NCBI GenBank assembly: GCA_934202505.1
Contig: CAKPXW010000041.1
Coordinates: 1-12,953 of the forward strand
Reading direction: 5' to 3'
Length of the DNA: 12,953 nt
Source: an uncultured Bacilli bacterium
GTDB taxonomy: Bacteria > Bacillota_I > Bacilli_A > RFN20 > CAG-631
A program made the translations under genes and the position numbers. Shown here piece after piece: positions 1-7,480 of this stretch. The notes under the pieces were generated by a model. That model saw nothing but the letters and a program-made list of their open reading frames with translations. It searched no databases and was not told the DNA's origin. Position 1 is the first letter of the stretch, and the number at the start of each line of letters is the position of its first letter.

Positions 1-2
1 GT

Positions 3-1544
3 GTACATGTAGCCTACTATCAAGAAAAACCAACTATAAATGATTTTTGCAATGAAAACGATAATAATGGAGCAATACATAGAGCAATACATGGTATTAT
101 GTATCTTATTGAAGATCATGCAAAAAAAGCCTCAATACCTTTAAGATTTGCAGCTACTAAATTAATTGAAAGCGATAAAATAGTAATAGATGCTTTAAAA
201 CTTAGTAAAAATGAACTAGAAATGGTAGAACATATTGTTTTACAAATGGAACAAGAATGTGGACTTGATAGAAGTGCAGCCATTGCTGATATGCGATATA
301 AATTTATAGATAAAGTTTGTAAAGAATGTGTAATTAAACCACATGAGTCAAAAGAGCATATAAGAAGTCAAAAAATAGATAAAATACTAACTGGAAAATA
401 TAGTGCTCTTCCTGTATTTATTTTAATATTAGGATTAGTTTTCTTTTTAACTTTTAATGTGATTGGAAAAGCGTTTCAAGATTTATTAGCTTTCGGTGTA
501 AATACATTATCTGTGAATTTAGATAAATGGTTTACTTCTATGAAAGTTAACAACATTCTTCATTCTCTAGTAATAGATGGAATATTTAACGGAGTAGGTA
601 GCGTAATATCTTTTATGCCAATAATTGTAGTTTTATTTTTCTTTTTATCATTTCTAGAAGATTCTGGATACATGGCACGTATTGCCTTTGTTATGGATAA
701 ATTACTTAGAAAAATAGGCTTGTCAGGCAAATCAATAGTTCCACTATTAATGGGGTTTGGTTGTACAGTACCAGGGGTAATGGCAACAAGAACTCTTTCT
801 TCGGATCGTGATAGAAAAATGACAATTATGCTAACGCCTTTTATGAGTTGTTCGGCAAAACTTCCAATTTATAGTTTTTTAGTTCAACTATTTTTTAAAA
901 ACTATGCTTGGCTAGTAATGATTGTTTTATATATTCTAGGCATTATTATAGGAATTATAGTTGCATTTATTTCTAAAAAGTTCTTCTATAAAGGTGAAGC
1001 AGTACCTTTTGTCATGGAACTTCCAAATTATCGTATGCCAACGATGAAAAATGTTGGACAATTATTATGGGAAAAAGTAGCAGATTTTTTAAAAAGAGCC
1101 TTTGGAATTATTTTAATTGCCACTATCATAATTTGGTTTTTGCAATCATTTAACTTTAGTTTTGAATTTGTAAATGATTCTTCTACAAGTATGTTATCAA
1201 AAATAGCTGGAATAATAAGTCCAATATTTGCTCCTTTAGGTTTTAATGATTATCGAATTACTACAGGACTAATTTCTGGAATACTTGCCAAAGAAGGCGT
1301 TGTATCAACTTTAATGGTATTGTTTGGTTCTAAAGAAGCAATATTTGCTTTTTTAAATCCTTATGCTGCTTTTTGTTTATTAATTTTTTGCTTATTATAT
1401 ACTCCATGTGTAGCAGCTTTATCCTCTATTAATCGAGAACTTGGAACTAAATATACTTTATCCATTGCTACATTCCAATTTATAATTGCTTGGTTAGTTT
1501 CTGGATTATTTAGCTTAATATTTCATATTATAGGAGTGATGTAA
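3..1544 (+). CDS. feoB: Ferrous iron transporter FeoB, 5'-truncated by the window edge
   Basis: FeoB is an inner-membrane, GTPase-linked Fe(II) importer. The reading frame is open from base 3, so this is the last 513 residues. The N-terminal G domain (roughly the first 150-200 residues in the family) lies outside. Visible first is the end of the cytosolic helical region (the AIH repeats, then IEDHA and PLRFAATKL). The membrane domain with two Gate repeats follows: the GVGSVISFMP segment, EDSGYMARIAFVMD, GFGCTVPGVMATRTL with the family's conserved Cys (bases 762-764), PFMSCSAKLP, and near the end AKEGVVSTL and LLYTPCVAAL. The C-terminus is complete and ends in a hydrophobic helix. The stop codon directly abuts the next ATG, so the gene is co-transcribed with the Cys-rich partner. 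Family assignment is essentially certain. Direct use for Fe(II) is inferred from the family. Confidence 0.97.
   Translation, partial: VHVAYYQEKPTINDFCNENDNNGAIHRAIHGIMYLIEDHAKKASIPLRFAATKLIESDKIVIDALKLSKNELEMVEHIVLQMEQECGLDRSAAIADMRYKFIDKVCKECVIKPHESKEHIRSQKIDKILTGKYSALPVFILILGLVFFLTFNVIGKAFQDLLAFGVNTLSVNLDKWFTSMKVNNILHSLVIDGIFNGVGSVISFMPIIVVLFFFLSFLEDSGYMARIAFVMDKLLRKIGLSGKSIVPLLMGFGCTVPGVMATRTLSSDRDRKMTIMLTPFMSCSAKLPIYSFLVQLFFKNYAWLVMIVLYILGIIIGIIVAFISKKFFYKGEAVPFVMELPNYRMPTMKNVGQLLWEKVADFLKRAFGIILIATIIIWFLQSFNFSFEFVNDSSTSMLSKIAGIISPIFAPLGFNDYRITTGLISGILAKEGVVSTLMVLFGSKEAIFAFLNPYAAFCLLIFCLLYTPCVAALSSINRELGTKYTLSIATFQFIIAWLVSGLFSLIFHIIGVM
70..92 (+). repeat. 12-bp in-frame tandem repeat inside feoB
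   Basis: The unit GAGCAATACAT occurs at 70-80 and again at 82-92, with one base between, giving a 12-base period. It encodes two successive Ala-Ile-His copies just before the conserved IEDHA segment of FeoB. The period is a multiple of three and keeps the frame. It may be a small duplication or chance similarity within a His-rich stretch that many FeoB proteins have here. Confidence 0.55.
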
Positions 1545-1679
1545 ATGAAGTTAATTGACATTATTATAATAATCGTTATATTAATTATAGTTATAATATC
1601 TTTTTTAATTGTAAAAAATGGCAAAGGAAAATGCTCATGTTGTAATAAAGAATGCATTTATAAGAAAAATAAAGAATAA
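1545..1679 (+). CDS. FeoB-associated Cys-rich small membrane protein
   Basis: This 44-residue protein starts at the ATG immediately after the feoB stop, with a GGAG-type Shine-Dalgarno site at about 1533-1536. Residues 4-23 form one very hydrophobic Ile/Val-rich helix. A short basic tail follows with four cysteines (KCSCC, then EC five residues later). Position, size, single helix and cysteine cluster match the FeoB-associated Cys-rich membrane protein family found behind feoB in many Firmicutes. Its presumed role is to help FeoB, perhaps by binding Fe(II) or acting as a FeoC substitute, but the biochemistry of the family is not settled. The gene's last 62 bases would be overlapped if the next gene were started at 1618. 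That start is therefore not favoured. Confidence 0.9.
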   Translation: MKLIDIIIIIVILIIVIISFLIVKNGKGKCSCCNKECIYKKNKE

Positions 1680-1692
1680 TGGATATTGTATT

Positions 1693-2790
1693 ATGGAGAA
1701 TTATAAATTTAAATATAAAACGCCAGCTATGTTTGAAAACATTATATTATTAAGCAATGGAACCAAGTTGACTGGACTATATTTTGAAAATTCCAAAGAT
1801 GGAAATAAATTTAATGATAATAATTATATAGAAAAACTATTACCGATTTTTAAGAAAACAATTAATTGGCTAGATATTTATTTTCAAGGGAAAAATCCTC
1901 CATTTTCTATTGATTATTGTTTAGAAAATAATACTCCATTCCAAAAAGAAGTAATTAACATTATTAAAACAATTCCTTATGGACAAGTAATTACTTATAA
2001 TGAGATAACTATAGAAATAGCCAAAAGAAAAAATATAAAAAGAATGTCTTGCCAAGCAATAGGACATGCAGTTGGCAGTAATCCTATTTGCATAATTATT
2101 CCTTGTCATAGAGTAGTTGGCATTAATAAAACACTTGTGGGCTATAGTGGAAAGATAAAAAACAAAATTGAACTTTTAAAAATAGAAGGAATTGATGTAG
2201 AAAACTATAAAATACCTAAAGAAAAGATAGTTAGAAGATGTAGTTGGGTAAACTTAAAAAATCCATTATATGTTAATTACCATGATAATTATTGGGGAAA
2301 ATTAAATCTTGATGAAAAATATTTGTTTCAAATGTTAATTCTTGAAAGCTTTCAAGCAGGTCTTTCTTGGGAATGTATCTTAAATAAACGAGAAGAATTT
2401 ATAAAAGCATATGATAATTTTGATATAGAAAAAATTATTAAATATGATGATAATAAAATAAATGAATTACTTGAAAATAAAGGAATTATTAGAAATAAAT
2501 TAAAAATAAAAGCAAGTATAAAAAATTCTATAATTTTTAAACAAATAGAAATTGAATATGGTTCTTTTAAAAATTATCTATTAAAATTTTCTAAAAATAA
2601 AATATATTATGAAGTAGGTAAAACAACTTCTCCATTATCTGATGAAATTTCAAATGATTTAATAAATAAAGGAATGAAATTTGTTGGCAGTACAATAATT
2701 TATTCTTATTTACAGGCAATAGGAATAATAAATTCTCATGAACATAATTGCTATAAATTTCATAAAAGAAATAAAAATGCTAAAGATTAA
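1693..2790 (+). CDS. Fused O6-methylguanine-DNA methyltransferase and DNA-3-methyladenine glycosylase I
   Basis: The 365-residue protein combines two alkylation-repair enzymes. Residues about 1-166 are an Ogt/MGMT suicide methyltransferase. They carry PFQKEV and IPYGQVITYNEI, the IIPCHRVVG active site with acceptor Cys138, and the GYSGKIKNKIELLKIEG end motif. After a linker of about 15 residues, residues 181-359 are a Tag-type 3-methyladenine glycosylase I. They carry RRCSWV, YHDNYWG and LESFQAGLSW (Glu218, equivalent to the catalytic Glu of E. coli Tag), then GIIRNKLKI and KFVGSTIIYSYLQA. Zinc ligands Cys183, His197, His349 and Cys353 are all kept. Together they would remove O6-methylguanine and 3-methyladenine damage in the cytoplasm. 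The start at 1693 fits the domain's N-terminus. An upstream ATG at 1618 would add 25 unmatched residues and overlap the previous gene. The 3' end overlaps the next gene by 14 bases. Confidence 0.93.
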   Translation: MENYKFKYKTPAMFENIILLSNGTKLTGLYFENSKDGNKFNDNNYIEKLLPIFKKTINWLDIYFQGKNPPFSIDYCLENNTPFQKEVINIIKTIPYGQVITYNEITIEIAKRKNIKRMSCQAIGHAVGSNPICIIIPCHRVVGINKTLVGYSGKIKNKIELLKIEGIDVENYKIPKEKIVRRCSWVNLKNPLYVNYHDNYWGKLNLDEKYLFQMLILESFQAGLSWECILNKREEFIKAYDNFDIEKIIKYDDNKINELLENKGIIRNKLKIKASIKNSIIFKQIEIEYGSFKNYLLKFSKNKIYYEVGKTTSPLSDEISNDLINKGMKFVGSTIIYSYLQAIGIINSHEHNCYKFHKRNKNAKD

Positions 2791-3631
2791 TAACAAATCA
2801 AAAATAATCTATTTTTTTACTTGGATATTTTTAATATTATCTTTAATAATACCAGCAATTTTAATTGCATCTTTAAAAAATGTCTTAAAAGTATATGCTT
2901 TAGTTAGTATATGTTTAGCAATTTTTTTAACAATTTTTTTACCATTAATGATAATAGTATTACCAAAAATAATAAAAAAGAATTTAAAAGAAATAATAAT
3001 TGAAAGTTATTATTTAGAATATAAAACCGATAGTGAATTAAATTCTTTTAAAATTAACTTGATTGATATAGAAGATATCAATTTTAAAAAAGGAAAACAT
3101 TTATATGATTTATATTTTAAAAGAACTGATAATTATAGATATACAATAAATTGTCTATCACGTAAAAATATAAGAAAAATAGCTGATAAAATAAATAGAG
3201 AGATACCATTTAAAGATAAAGTATTTAAAGAAAGAATGAAAGATGGAATAACAAATCTGCTTTGGTTTGTAAAGGAAAATGTTTTTAAAATAGTTGTTTC
3301 TTTATTAGGAATTGCTATTACCATAATTTCATTTGTTATTTATTATCATTACAATGAATTACTTGCAGTTAAAATAATACTGCCAATAGTTTGTTCAGTT
3401 TTTGCTATCTTTAAAGCCTATAATTTTTATTTTAAAGAAAAAAATATATTTTTAGTTGCTCTATTTTATTTTGTTTATCTTATTTTAAGCTTTTCGCTAC
3501 TATCTTTATTATTTGTTATGGAATTTAAAGAAAAAATGAATGCCTTAAATTTTTTATATTATTCATTTTTTCTTGCTCCATCTTTTGATATAGTAATAAC
3601 ACTTGGGTTATTACTATTATCAGGGATGTAA
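2777..3631 (+). CDS. Unknown polytopic membrane protein with a central soluble domain
   Basis: I do not recognise this 284-residue protein. It has two hydrophobic helices at about residues 12-32 and 39-62, and a soluble, charged middle section at about 65-155. Four more helices follow at roughly 170-192, 197-217, 224-248 and 258-283. The middle section alternates short hydrophobic stretches and ends in an amphipathic, helix-like segment. This is compatible with a bacterial PH-like domain of the kind often placed after a helical hairpin, but that is only an impression. The start at 2777 overlaps the repair gene by 14 bases. An earlier ATG at 2738 would overlap it by 53. The Shine-Dalgarno match is weak (AAAAGAAAT), which suggests translational coupling to the repair gene. 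Codon use is even more A/T-rich than in its neighbours, as expected for a Leu/Ile/Phe-rich membrane protein. Confidence 0.75.
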   Translation: MLKINNKSKIIYFFTWIFLILSLIIPAILIASLKNVLKVYALVSICLAIFLTIFLPLMIIVLPKIIKKNLKEIIIESYYLEYKTDSELNSFKINLIDIEDINFKKGKHLYDLYFKRTDNYRYTINCLSRKNIRKIADKINREIPFKDKVFKERMKDGITNLLWFVKENVFKIVVSLLGIAITIISFVIYYHYNELLAVKIILPIVCSVFAIFKAYNFYFKEKNIFLVALFYFVYLILSFSLLSLLFVMEFKEKMNALNFLYYSFFLAPSFDIVITLGLLLLSGM

Positions 3632-3674
3632 AAAAGTTTTTAAAAGTAGTAAAATATATAAGAGGTGATTAAAA

Positions 3675-5126
3675 ATGGCATGCACAACTATTTTAGTAGG
3701 AAAGAAAGCAAGTTATGATGGATCCACATTAATAGCTAGAAATGATGATTCTCCATCAGGAGTATTTACTGCCAAAAAGATGGTGGTTATTAAAGAAAAT
3801 AAACAGCCTAAAACATATATATCAAAAATTTCACATGTAAAAATTGATTTACCAGAATATTCTTATCGTACCACAATAACTCCAAATGTTGAAAAAGATG
3901 AAGGAGTCTGGGCTGCAAGTGGAATTAATAGATTTAATGTAGCAATGAGTGCTACAGAAACCATAACTTCAAATCCTTTGGTGTTAGGAGCAGATCCTCT
4001 AGTCATATATGATAAAAAATTAAATAGGATTGGTGGAATTGGAGAAGAAGATTTAGTTTACATTATTTTGCCATATATTAAAAGTGCTAAAGAGGGTGTA
4101 TTAAGACTTGGAAGTTTACTTGAAAAATATGGAACATATGAATCAAATGGAATAGCTTTTAGTGATAAAAATGACATTTGGTATTTAGAAACAATAGGTG
4201 GACATCATTGGATAGCAAAAAAAGTAAAAGATGATCATTATGTAGTAATGCCAAATCAATTTGGTATTGATAATTTTGATTTTGAAGATGCATTTACTAA
4301 GCAAGAAGAAAATTTATGTTCTAAAGATTTAAAAGATTTTATTATTAATAATCATTTAGATTTAAATTTAGATAATAACTTTAATCCACGTTTAGCATTT
4401 GGTAGTCATAGCGATTCTGATCATACATATAACACACCAAGAGCTTGGTATATAACTAAATATTTAAATCCTAGTAAATATGACTTTGAAAAAGAATTAA
4501 CACCAGAAAGTGACAATATTCCTTGGAGCAATATTCCTGAAAGAAAAATTACTATTGAAGATGTGAAATATTTATTATCATCACATTATCAAGGAACAGT
4601 TTATGATCCTTACTCTAAACTTAATGGAAAAGATTTTAAGCCAATTTATCGACCAATTGGAATTAGTAGAACAAGTTTTGTGCATATTAGTCAAATAAGA
4701 CCATATGTAGATGATAACATTGCTGCCATTCAATGGCTAGGATTTGGAAGTAATGTGTTTAATACTTTAGTACCTGTTTATGCTAATGTAGATAAAATTC
4801 CAAATTATTTATCCAATACAACAATGCAAGTATCTACAAATAATTTTTACTGGGCAAGTAGACTAATTGGAGCTTTAGTTGATAGTCATTATCAAACGAT
4901 AATTGTTTATATCGAAAGATATCAAAATAAAACAATGGCAAAAAATCATGAACTTATAATTAAATATGATAATGAATATTTAAAGACTAAAAATATTAAT
5001 TGCTTAAATAAAGCAAATGATGAAATAACGAAAAATATTCAAAAAGAAACTGACAAAACATTATCTAATGTTTTATATCAAGCTAGTAATTTAATGAAAA
5101 ATAGTTTTTCAAGATCGGATAACTAA
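3675..5126 (+). CDS. C69 family dipeptidase (PepD type)
   Basis: The 483-residue protein begins with MACTTILVGKKASYDGST and then IARNDDS, the signature of peptidase family C69, whose members are N-terminal-nucleophile hydrolases. The nucleophile is expected to be Cys3, exposed after loss of the first residues. Other family stretches are the WAASGINRFNVAMSATET region, the GGIGEEDLVYIILPY region, GIAFSDKNDIWYLETIGGHHW and a late FNTLVPVYANV segment. Length matches the PepD proteins of lactobacilli (about 470). There is no signal peptide, so it should act in the cytoplasm, hydrolysing dipeptides from imported peptides. The start has a strong AGAGGTG site (3661-3667) seven bases upstream. The gene is 43 bases downstream of the unknown membrane protein and is followed at once by a terminator. 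Confidence 0.95.
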   Translation: MACTTILVGKKASYDGSTLIARNDDSPSGVFTAKKMVVIKENKQPKTYISKISHVKIDLPEYSYRTTITPNVEKDEGVWAASGINRFNVAMSATETITSNPLVLGADPLVIYDKKLNRIGGIGEEDLVYIILPYIKSAKEGVLRLGSLLEKYGTYESNGIAFSDKNDIWYLETIGGHHWIAKKVKDDHYVVMPNQFGIDNFDFEDAFTKQEENLCSKDLKDFIINNHLDLNLDNNFNPRLAFGSHSDSDHTYNTPRAWYITKYLNPSKYDFEKELTPESDNIPWSNIPERKITIEDVKYLLSSHYQGTVYDPYSKLNGKDFKPIYRPIGISRTSFVHISQIRPYVDDNIAAIQWLGFGSNVFNTLVPVYANVDKIPNYLSNTTMQVSTNNFYWASRLIGALVDSHYQTIIVYIERYQNKTMAKNHELIIKYDNEYLKTKNINCLNKANDEITKNIQKETDKTLSNVLYQASNLMKNSFSRSDN

Positions 5127-5132
5127 CAATTT

Positions 5133-5172
5133 AAGTGAAGTTTGTTTAATATAAACAACTTTACTTTTTTTT
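5133..5172 (+). terminator. Rho-independent terminator after the dipeptidase gene
   Basis: The left arm at 5133-5147 (AAGTGAAGTTTGTTT) pairs with 5153-5166 (AAACAACTTTACTT) across a 5-base loop, AATAT. There are 14 pairs, one of them G-T, and one bulged T. Six T residues follow (5167-5172). It starts seven bases after the dipeptidase stop and separates that gene from the ClC gene. Confidence 0.85.
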
Positions 5173-5177
5173 ATTTG

Positions 5178-5186
5178 TGTGATAAT
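5178..5186 (+). promoter_or_regulatory. Candidate extended -10 promoter for the ClC gene
   Basis: TGT followed by GATAAT at 5181-5186 is a 5/6 match to a -10 box with the TG extension. A poor -35 (TTTACT, 5160-5165) sits 15 bases upstream, inside the terminator arm. Transcription would start near 5193, just before the AAGGA Shine-Dalgarno site. A promoter is expected here because a terminator precedes it, but in AT-rich DNA this match is only suggestive. Confidence 0.4.
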
Positions 5187-5219
5187 AATATTAGGGTGCA
5201 TAAAAAGAAGGAAACCAAA

Positions 5220-6812
5220 ATGAAAGCAAAATTCAATTATATCCGAAACATTATTTTACCTTGTTTGATTTTTAGTTCATTAGTAGGTATTATTACATCT
5301 ACTGTTGTTTTTGCTTTTAAATATGTTGCTTCTAAAATAATTTCTTTTTCTAATGAATTATATATTTTTATAAGAAATAATAAAATATATCTACCATTAG
5401 CAATAGCAATAGTTATCATATTATCTTTAATTTCATATGCAATTTATAAAAAATTTAAAACTACCAGAGGTGGAGGTATTCCTACGGCAATAGGAATATT
5501 AAGAGGAGTATTTACATTTTCATGGCTTCCAACTTTTTTTGGGATGATTTTATCATCATTTATAACTTTTTTTGTAGGCATTCCACTTGGTAATGAAGGA
5601 CCATCTGTTATGCTTGGAACTTCAATTGGTAGAGGACTTACTAATAAATGTGGTAGGAAGAATAAAGCTTGGAATCGATATATTATGACAGGTGGTGCTT
5701 GCAGTGGTTTTGCTGTCGCCACTAATGCGCCAATTTCTGGTATATTTTTTGCTTTAGAAGAAGCCCATCAAAGATTCTCTCCAATGATTATTATGACAGC
5801 TTGTTGTTCTGTTATGTTTGGAATGGTAACAAGTGAATGGCTATCTGTTGCTACTAATATCGATATTAAATTATTCTCTGAATTATCTATAATTAAAATT
5901 GATATTTTCCATATTTGGATAAGTATTGCAATAGGTATTGTTGTAGGATTAGCGGCAGTGTTATTTTCCAAAGTATATGCGCTATCGAACTATTGCTCAA
6001 ATAAGATAAAAGGATTAAAGCCATTAAAATTTGTTCTTCTATTTTTGATTTCTTTTTTTGTGGGTATTTTTTCTTTAGATTTTATAGGTACAGGTCATAA
6101 TTTAATTGAAAAACTTTTTGTTAAAGATACTACACCTATTTGGTATATATTAATGTTAATTTTAATTTTTAGAACAATAATGACTTTACTTTCAAATAAC
6201 GAAGGAATAACTGGAGGACTATTTATTCCAACTTTAACAATTGGAGCTATTGTTTCAAGTTTACTTGCTACATTATTGGTAAAGTTAAATTTAATTGATG
6301 CATCTTATTATAGTTCAATTGTTGCCATTGGCATTGCTTGTTCAATTGCTAGTATGATAAAAACTCCTATTACAGCAATTATTTTTTCAATTGAAGCCTT
6401 AGGGTGCTTTAATAATATTACTTTTGTTATTGTAGGAGTTGCAATTAGTTACATCATTACTGAAATATTTAAAGTTAAATCAATTAATGAATTAGTCATC
6501 GATAATCGTCTTGAAAAAGAGCATAAAGGGAAATCGCCTTTAGTTGTAGATACTTATCTTGAAGCTAAAAAAGATTGTTTTGCTATTGGTAAAAGTATAA
6601 GGGATATTTTTTGGCCAAATAACTTATTTGTATTATCAATTACCCATAATGAAAATGCACCAGTTGTTGATTCAGGGGGAGGAAAGGTTATTTGTGAACT
6701 GGATATTTTACATATTCGATTTGAAACATATAACATTGATTATACAAAAGAAGAATTATTAAATATTTTAGGAGAACAAGAAATTAAATTAACATCTCCA
6801 AAACATATATGA
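5220..6812 (+). CDS. ClC-family anion transporter with C-terminal TrkA-C-like domain and atypical filter
   Basis: This 530-residue membrane protein has the ClC core followed by a soluble tail. The filter region is recognisable: GGGIP (residues 84-88, in place of GSGIP), GNEGP (124-128, in place of GREGP, gating Glu126) and GGLFIPTLTIGA (in place of the usual GGIFAP). The internal proton glutamate of exchangers appears conserved in FALEEAH (Glu181, like Glu203 of E. coli ClcA), which favours H+-coupled antiport over a channel. The segment normally carrying the inner-gate Tyr reads KSINELVI, without Tyr. From about residue 443 to the end lies a soluble domain with a hydrophobic ITHNENAPVVDSGGGKVI core, resembling the TrkA-C ligand-binding domain fused to some Firmicute ClC proteins. 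The Arg-to-Asn change recalls fluoride-specific ClC proteins, but no fluoride riboswitch precedes the gene. ATG 5220, behind AAGGA, is preferred over a TTG at 5142 inside the terminator. Confidence 0.93.
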   Translation: MKAKFNYIRNIILPCLIFSSLVGIITSTVVFAFKYVASKIISFSNELYIFIRNNKIYLPLAIAIVIILSLISYAIYKKFKTTRGGGIPTAIGILRGVFTFSWLPTFFGMILSSFITFFVGIPLGNEGPSVMLGTSIGRGLTNKCGRKNKAWNRYIMTGGACSGFAVATNAPISGIFFALEEAHQRFSPMIIMTACCSVMFGMVTSEWLSVATNIDIKLFSELSIIKIDIFHIWISIAIGIVVGLAAVLFSKVYALSNYCSNKIKGLKPLKFVLLFLISFFVGIFSLDFIGTGHNLIEKLFVKDTTPIWYILMLILIFRTIMTLLSNNEGITGGLFIPTLTIGAIVSSLLATLLVKLNLIDASYYSSIVAIGIACSIASMIKTPITAIIFSIEALGCFNNITFVIVGVAISYIITEIFKVKSINELVIDNRLEKEHKGKSPLVVDTYLEAKKDCFAIGKSIRDIFWPNNLFVLSITHNENAPVVDSGGGKVICELDILHIRFETYNIDYTKEELLNILGEQEIKLTSPKHI

Positions 6813-6818
6813 TATAAT
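6789..6818 (+). promoter_or_regulatory. Candidate promoter inside the 3' end of the ClC gene
   Basis: TTAACA (6789-6794) and a perfect TATAAT (6813-6818) are 18 bases apart, and a TG extension precedes the -10 box and is shared with the TGA stop of the ClC gene. The predicted start at about 6825 would coincide with the GGAGG Shine-Dalgarno site (6825-6829), giving a leader of only about 15 bases. The sequence match is good. The very short leader argues for some caution. Confidence 0.45.
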
Positions 6819-6839
6819 GGAAATGGAGGTAAATTTAAA

Positions 6840-7322
6840 ATGAAAGATTATACAAAACTAAATAAAACTTTAAAAATTATTGGCATAATTTTATCACCTA
6901 TTGGTCTTATTTTTTCAATTGTTGGCTTTATAAGTTTCTTTAATGCATTTAATAGTGGAGAACAACCAAGATTGTTTTTTATGTGTTTTATTGGTTTGCC
7001 TTTAATTTTTCTAGGGCTTGCTTGTTTATTAATTGGTAGTTTAAAAGACATTCAAAGATATACTGCAAGTCAGACAGCACCAGTATCTAAAGATGTTGCA
7101 AATTATATGCTGGATGGTACAAGAGAAGAACTTTCTAAAACTATTAATAATGTAACAAATAATATGGTTACATGTCCAAAATGTGGTTGTAAAAATACAA
7201 ATGATTCCACTTTTTGCAAAAATTGTGGAGAAAAATTAATTATTAAATGTCATGATTGTCAAACAAATAATAGTATTGATGCGACATATTGTAAAAAATG
7301 TGGTAAAAAGTTGGAAAAATAA
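6840..7322 (+). CDS. Membrane protein with a C-terminal double zinc ribbon
   Basis: The 160-residue protein has two membrane helices at about residues 11-35 and 44-66, joined by a short polar loop. A helical linker of some 45 polar residues follows, then two CxxC...CxxC ribbons in tandem. The first reads CPKCGC, then FCKNCGEKL. The second reads CHDCQ, then YCKKCGKKL. Eight cysteines in two four-Cys sites should bind two zinc ions on the cytosolic side. Such zinc-ribbon membrane proteins are common in Firmicutes and their partners are usually unknown, so no reaction can be assigned. The start has a strong GGAGGT site ten bases upstream. It lies 27 bases after the ClC stop and may be read through from that gene or from its own promoter. 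A terminator follows. Confidence 0.85.
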   Translation: MKDYTKLNKTLKIIGIILSPIGLIFSIVGFISFFNAFNSGEQPRLFFMCFIGLPLIFLGLACLLIGSLKDIQRYTASQTAPVSKDVANYMLDGTREELSKTINNVTNNMVTCPKCGCKNTNDSTFCKNCGEKLIIKCHDCQTNNSIDATYCKKCGKKLEK

Positions 7323-7344
7323 TTTTTAAATTGATTGTGTTTGT

Positions 7345-7374
7345 AAAAGTTGGAAAATAAAATTCCAACTTTTT
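7345..7374 (+). terminator. Rho-independent terminator after the zinc-ribbon gene
   Basis: A perfect 11-bp stem, AAAAGTTGGAA (7345-7355) with TTCCAACTTTT (7363-7373), encloses a 7-base A-rich loop and runs into T residues. It lies 23 bases after the zinc-ribbon stop. The remaining 135 bases up to hypB hold only the hypB promoter region. I see no RNA gene there. Confidence 0.85.
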
Positions 7375-7480
7375 AAATTATTAGACAAGTTATTTAAGCG
7401 TAAATAATGAATTATAATAAAAAGCATTGCATTTTTTGTCGAAATTTAATATTTTCCTTTATATTTTTGCTAAATTCGAT

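Noticed and set aside
1618..1692. Longer start for the methyltransferase-glycosylase gene at ATG 1618
   Set aside because: The extra 25 residues match no part of the methyltransferase domain and the segment overlaps the Cys-rich gene in another frame.
5142..5219. TTG start giving 26 more residues to the ClC protein
   Set aside because: It lies inside the terminator hairpin and has no ribosome site, while ATG 5220 has a well-placed AAGGA.
5167..5219. Fluoride riboswitch ahead of the ClC gene, suggested by the GNEGP motif
   Set aside because: The space between terminator and start is too short and holds none of the conserved riboswitch sequence I know.
5444..5722. Minus-strand frames here and opposite other genes, such as 9149-9415 and 12052-12258
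   Set aside because: They lie antisense within well-supported genes, have no ribosome sites and resemble no family; they are by-products of AT-rich codon use.
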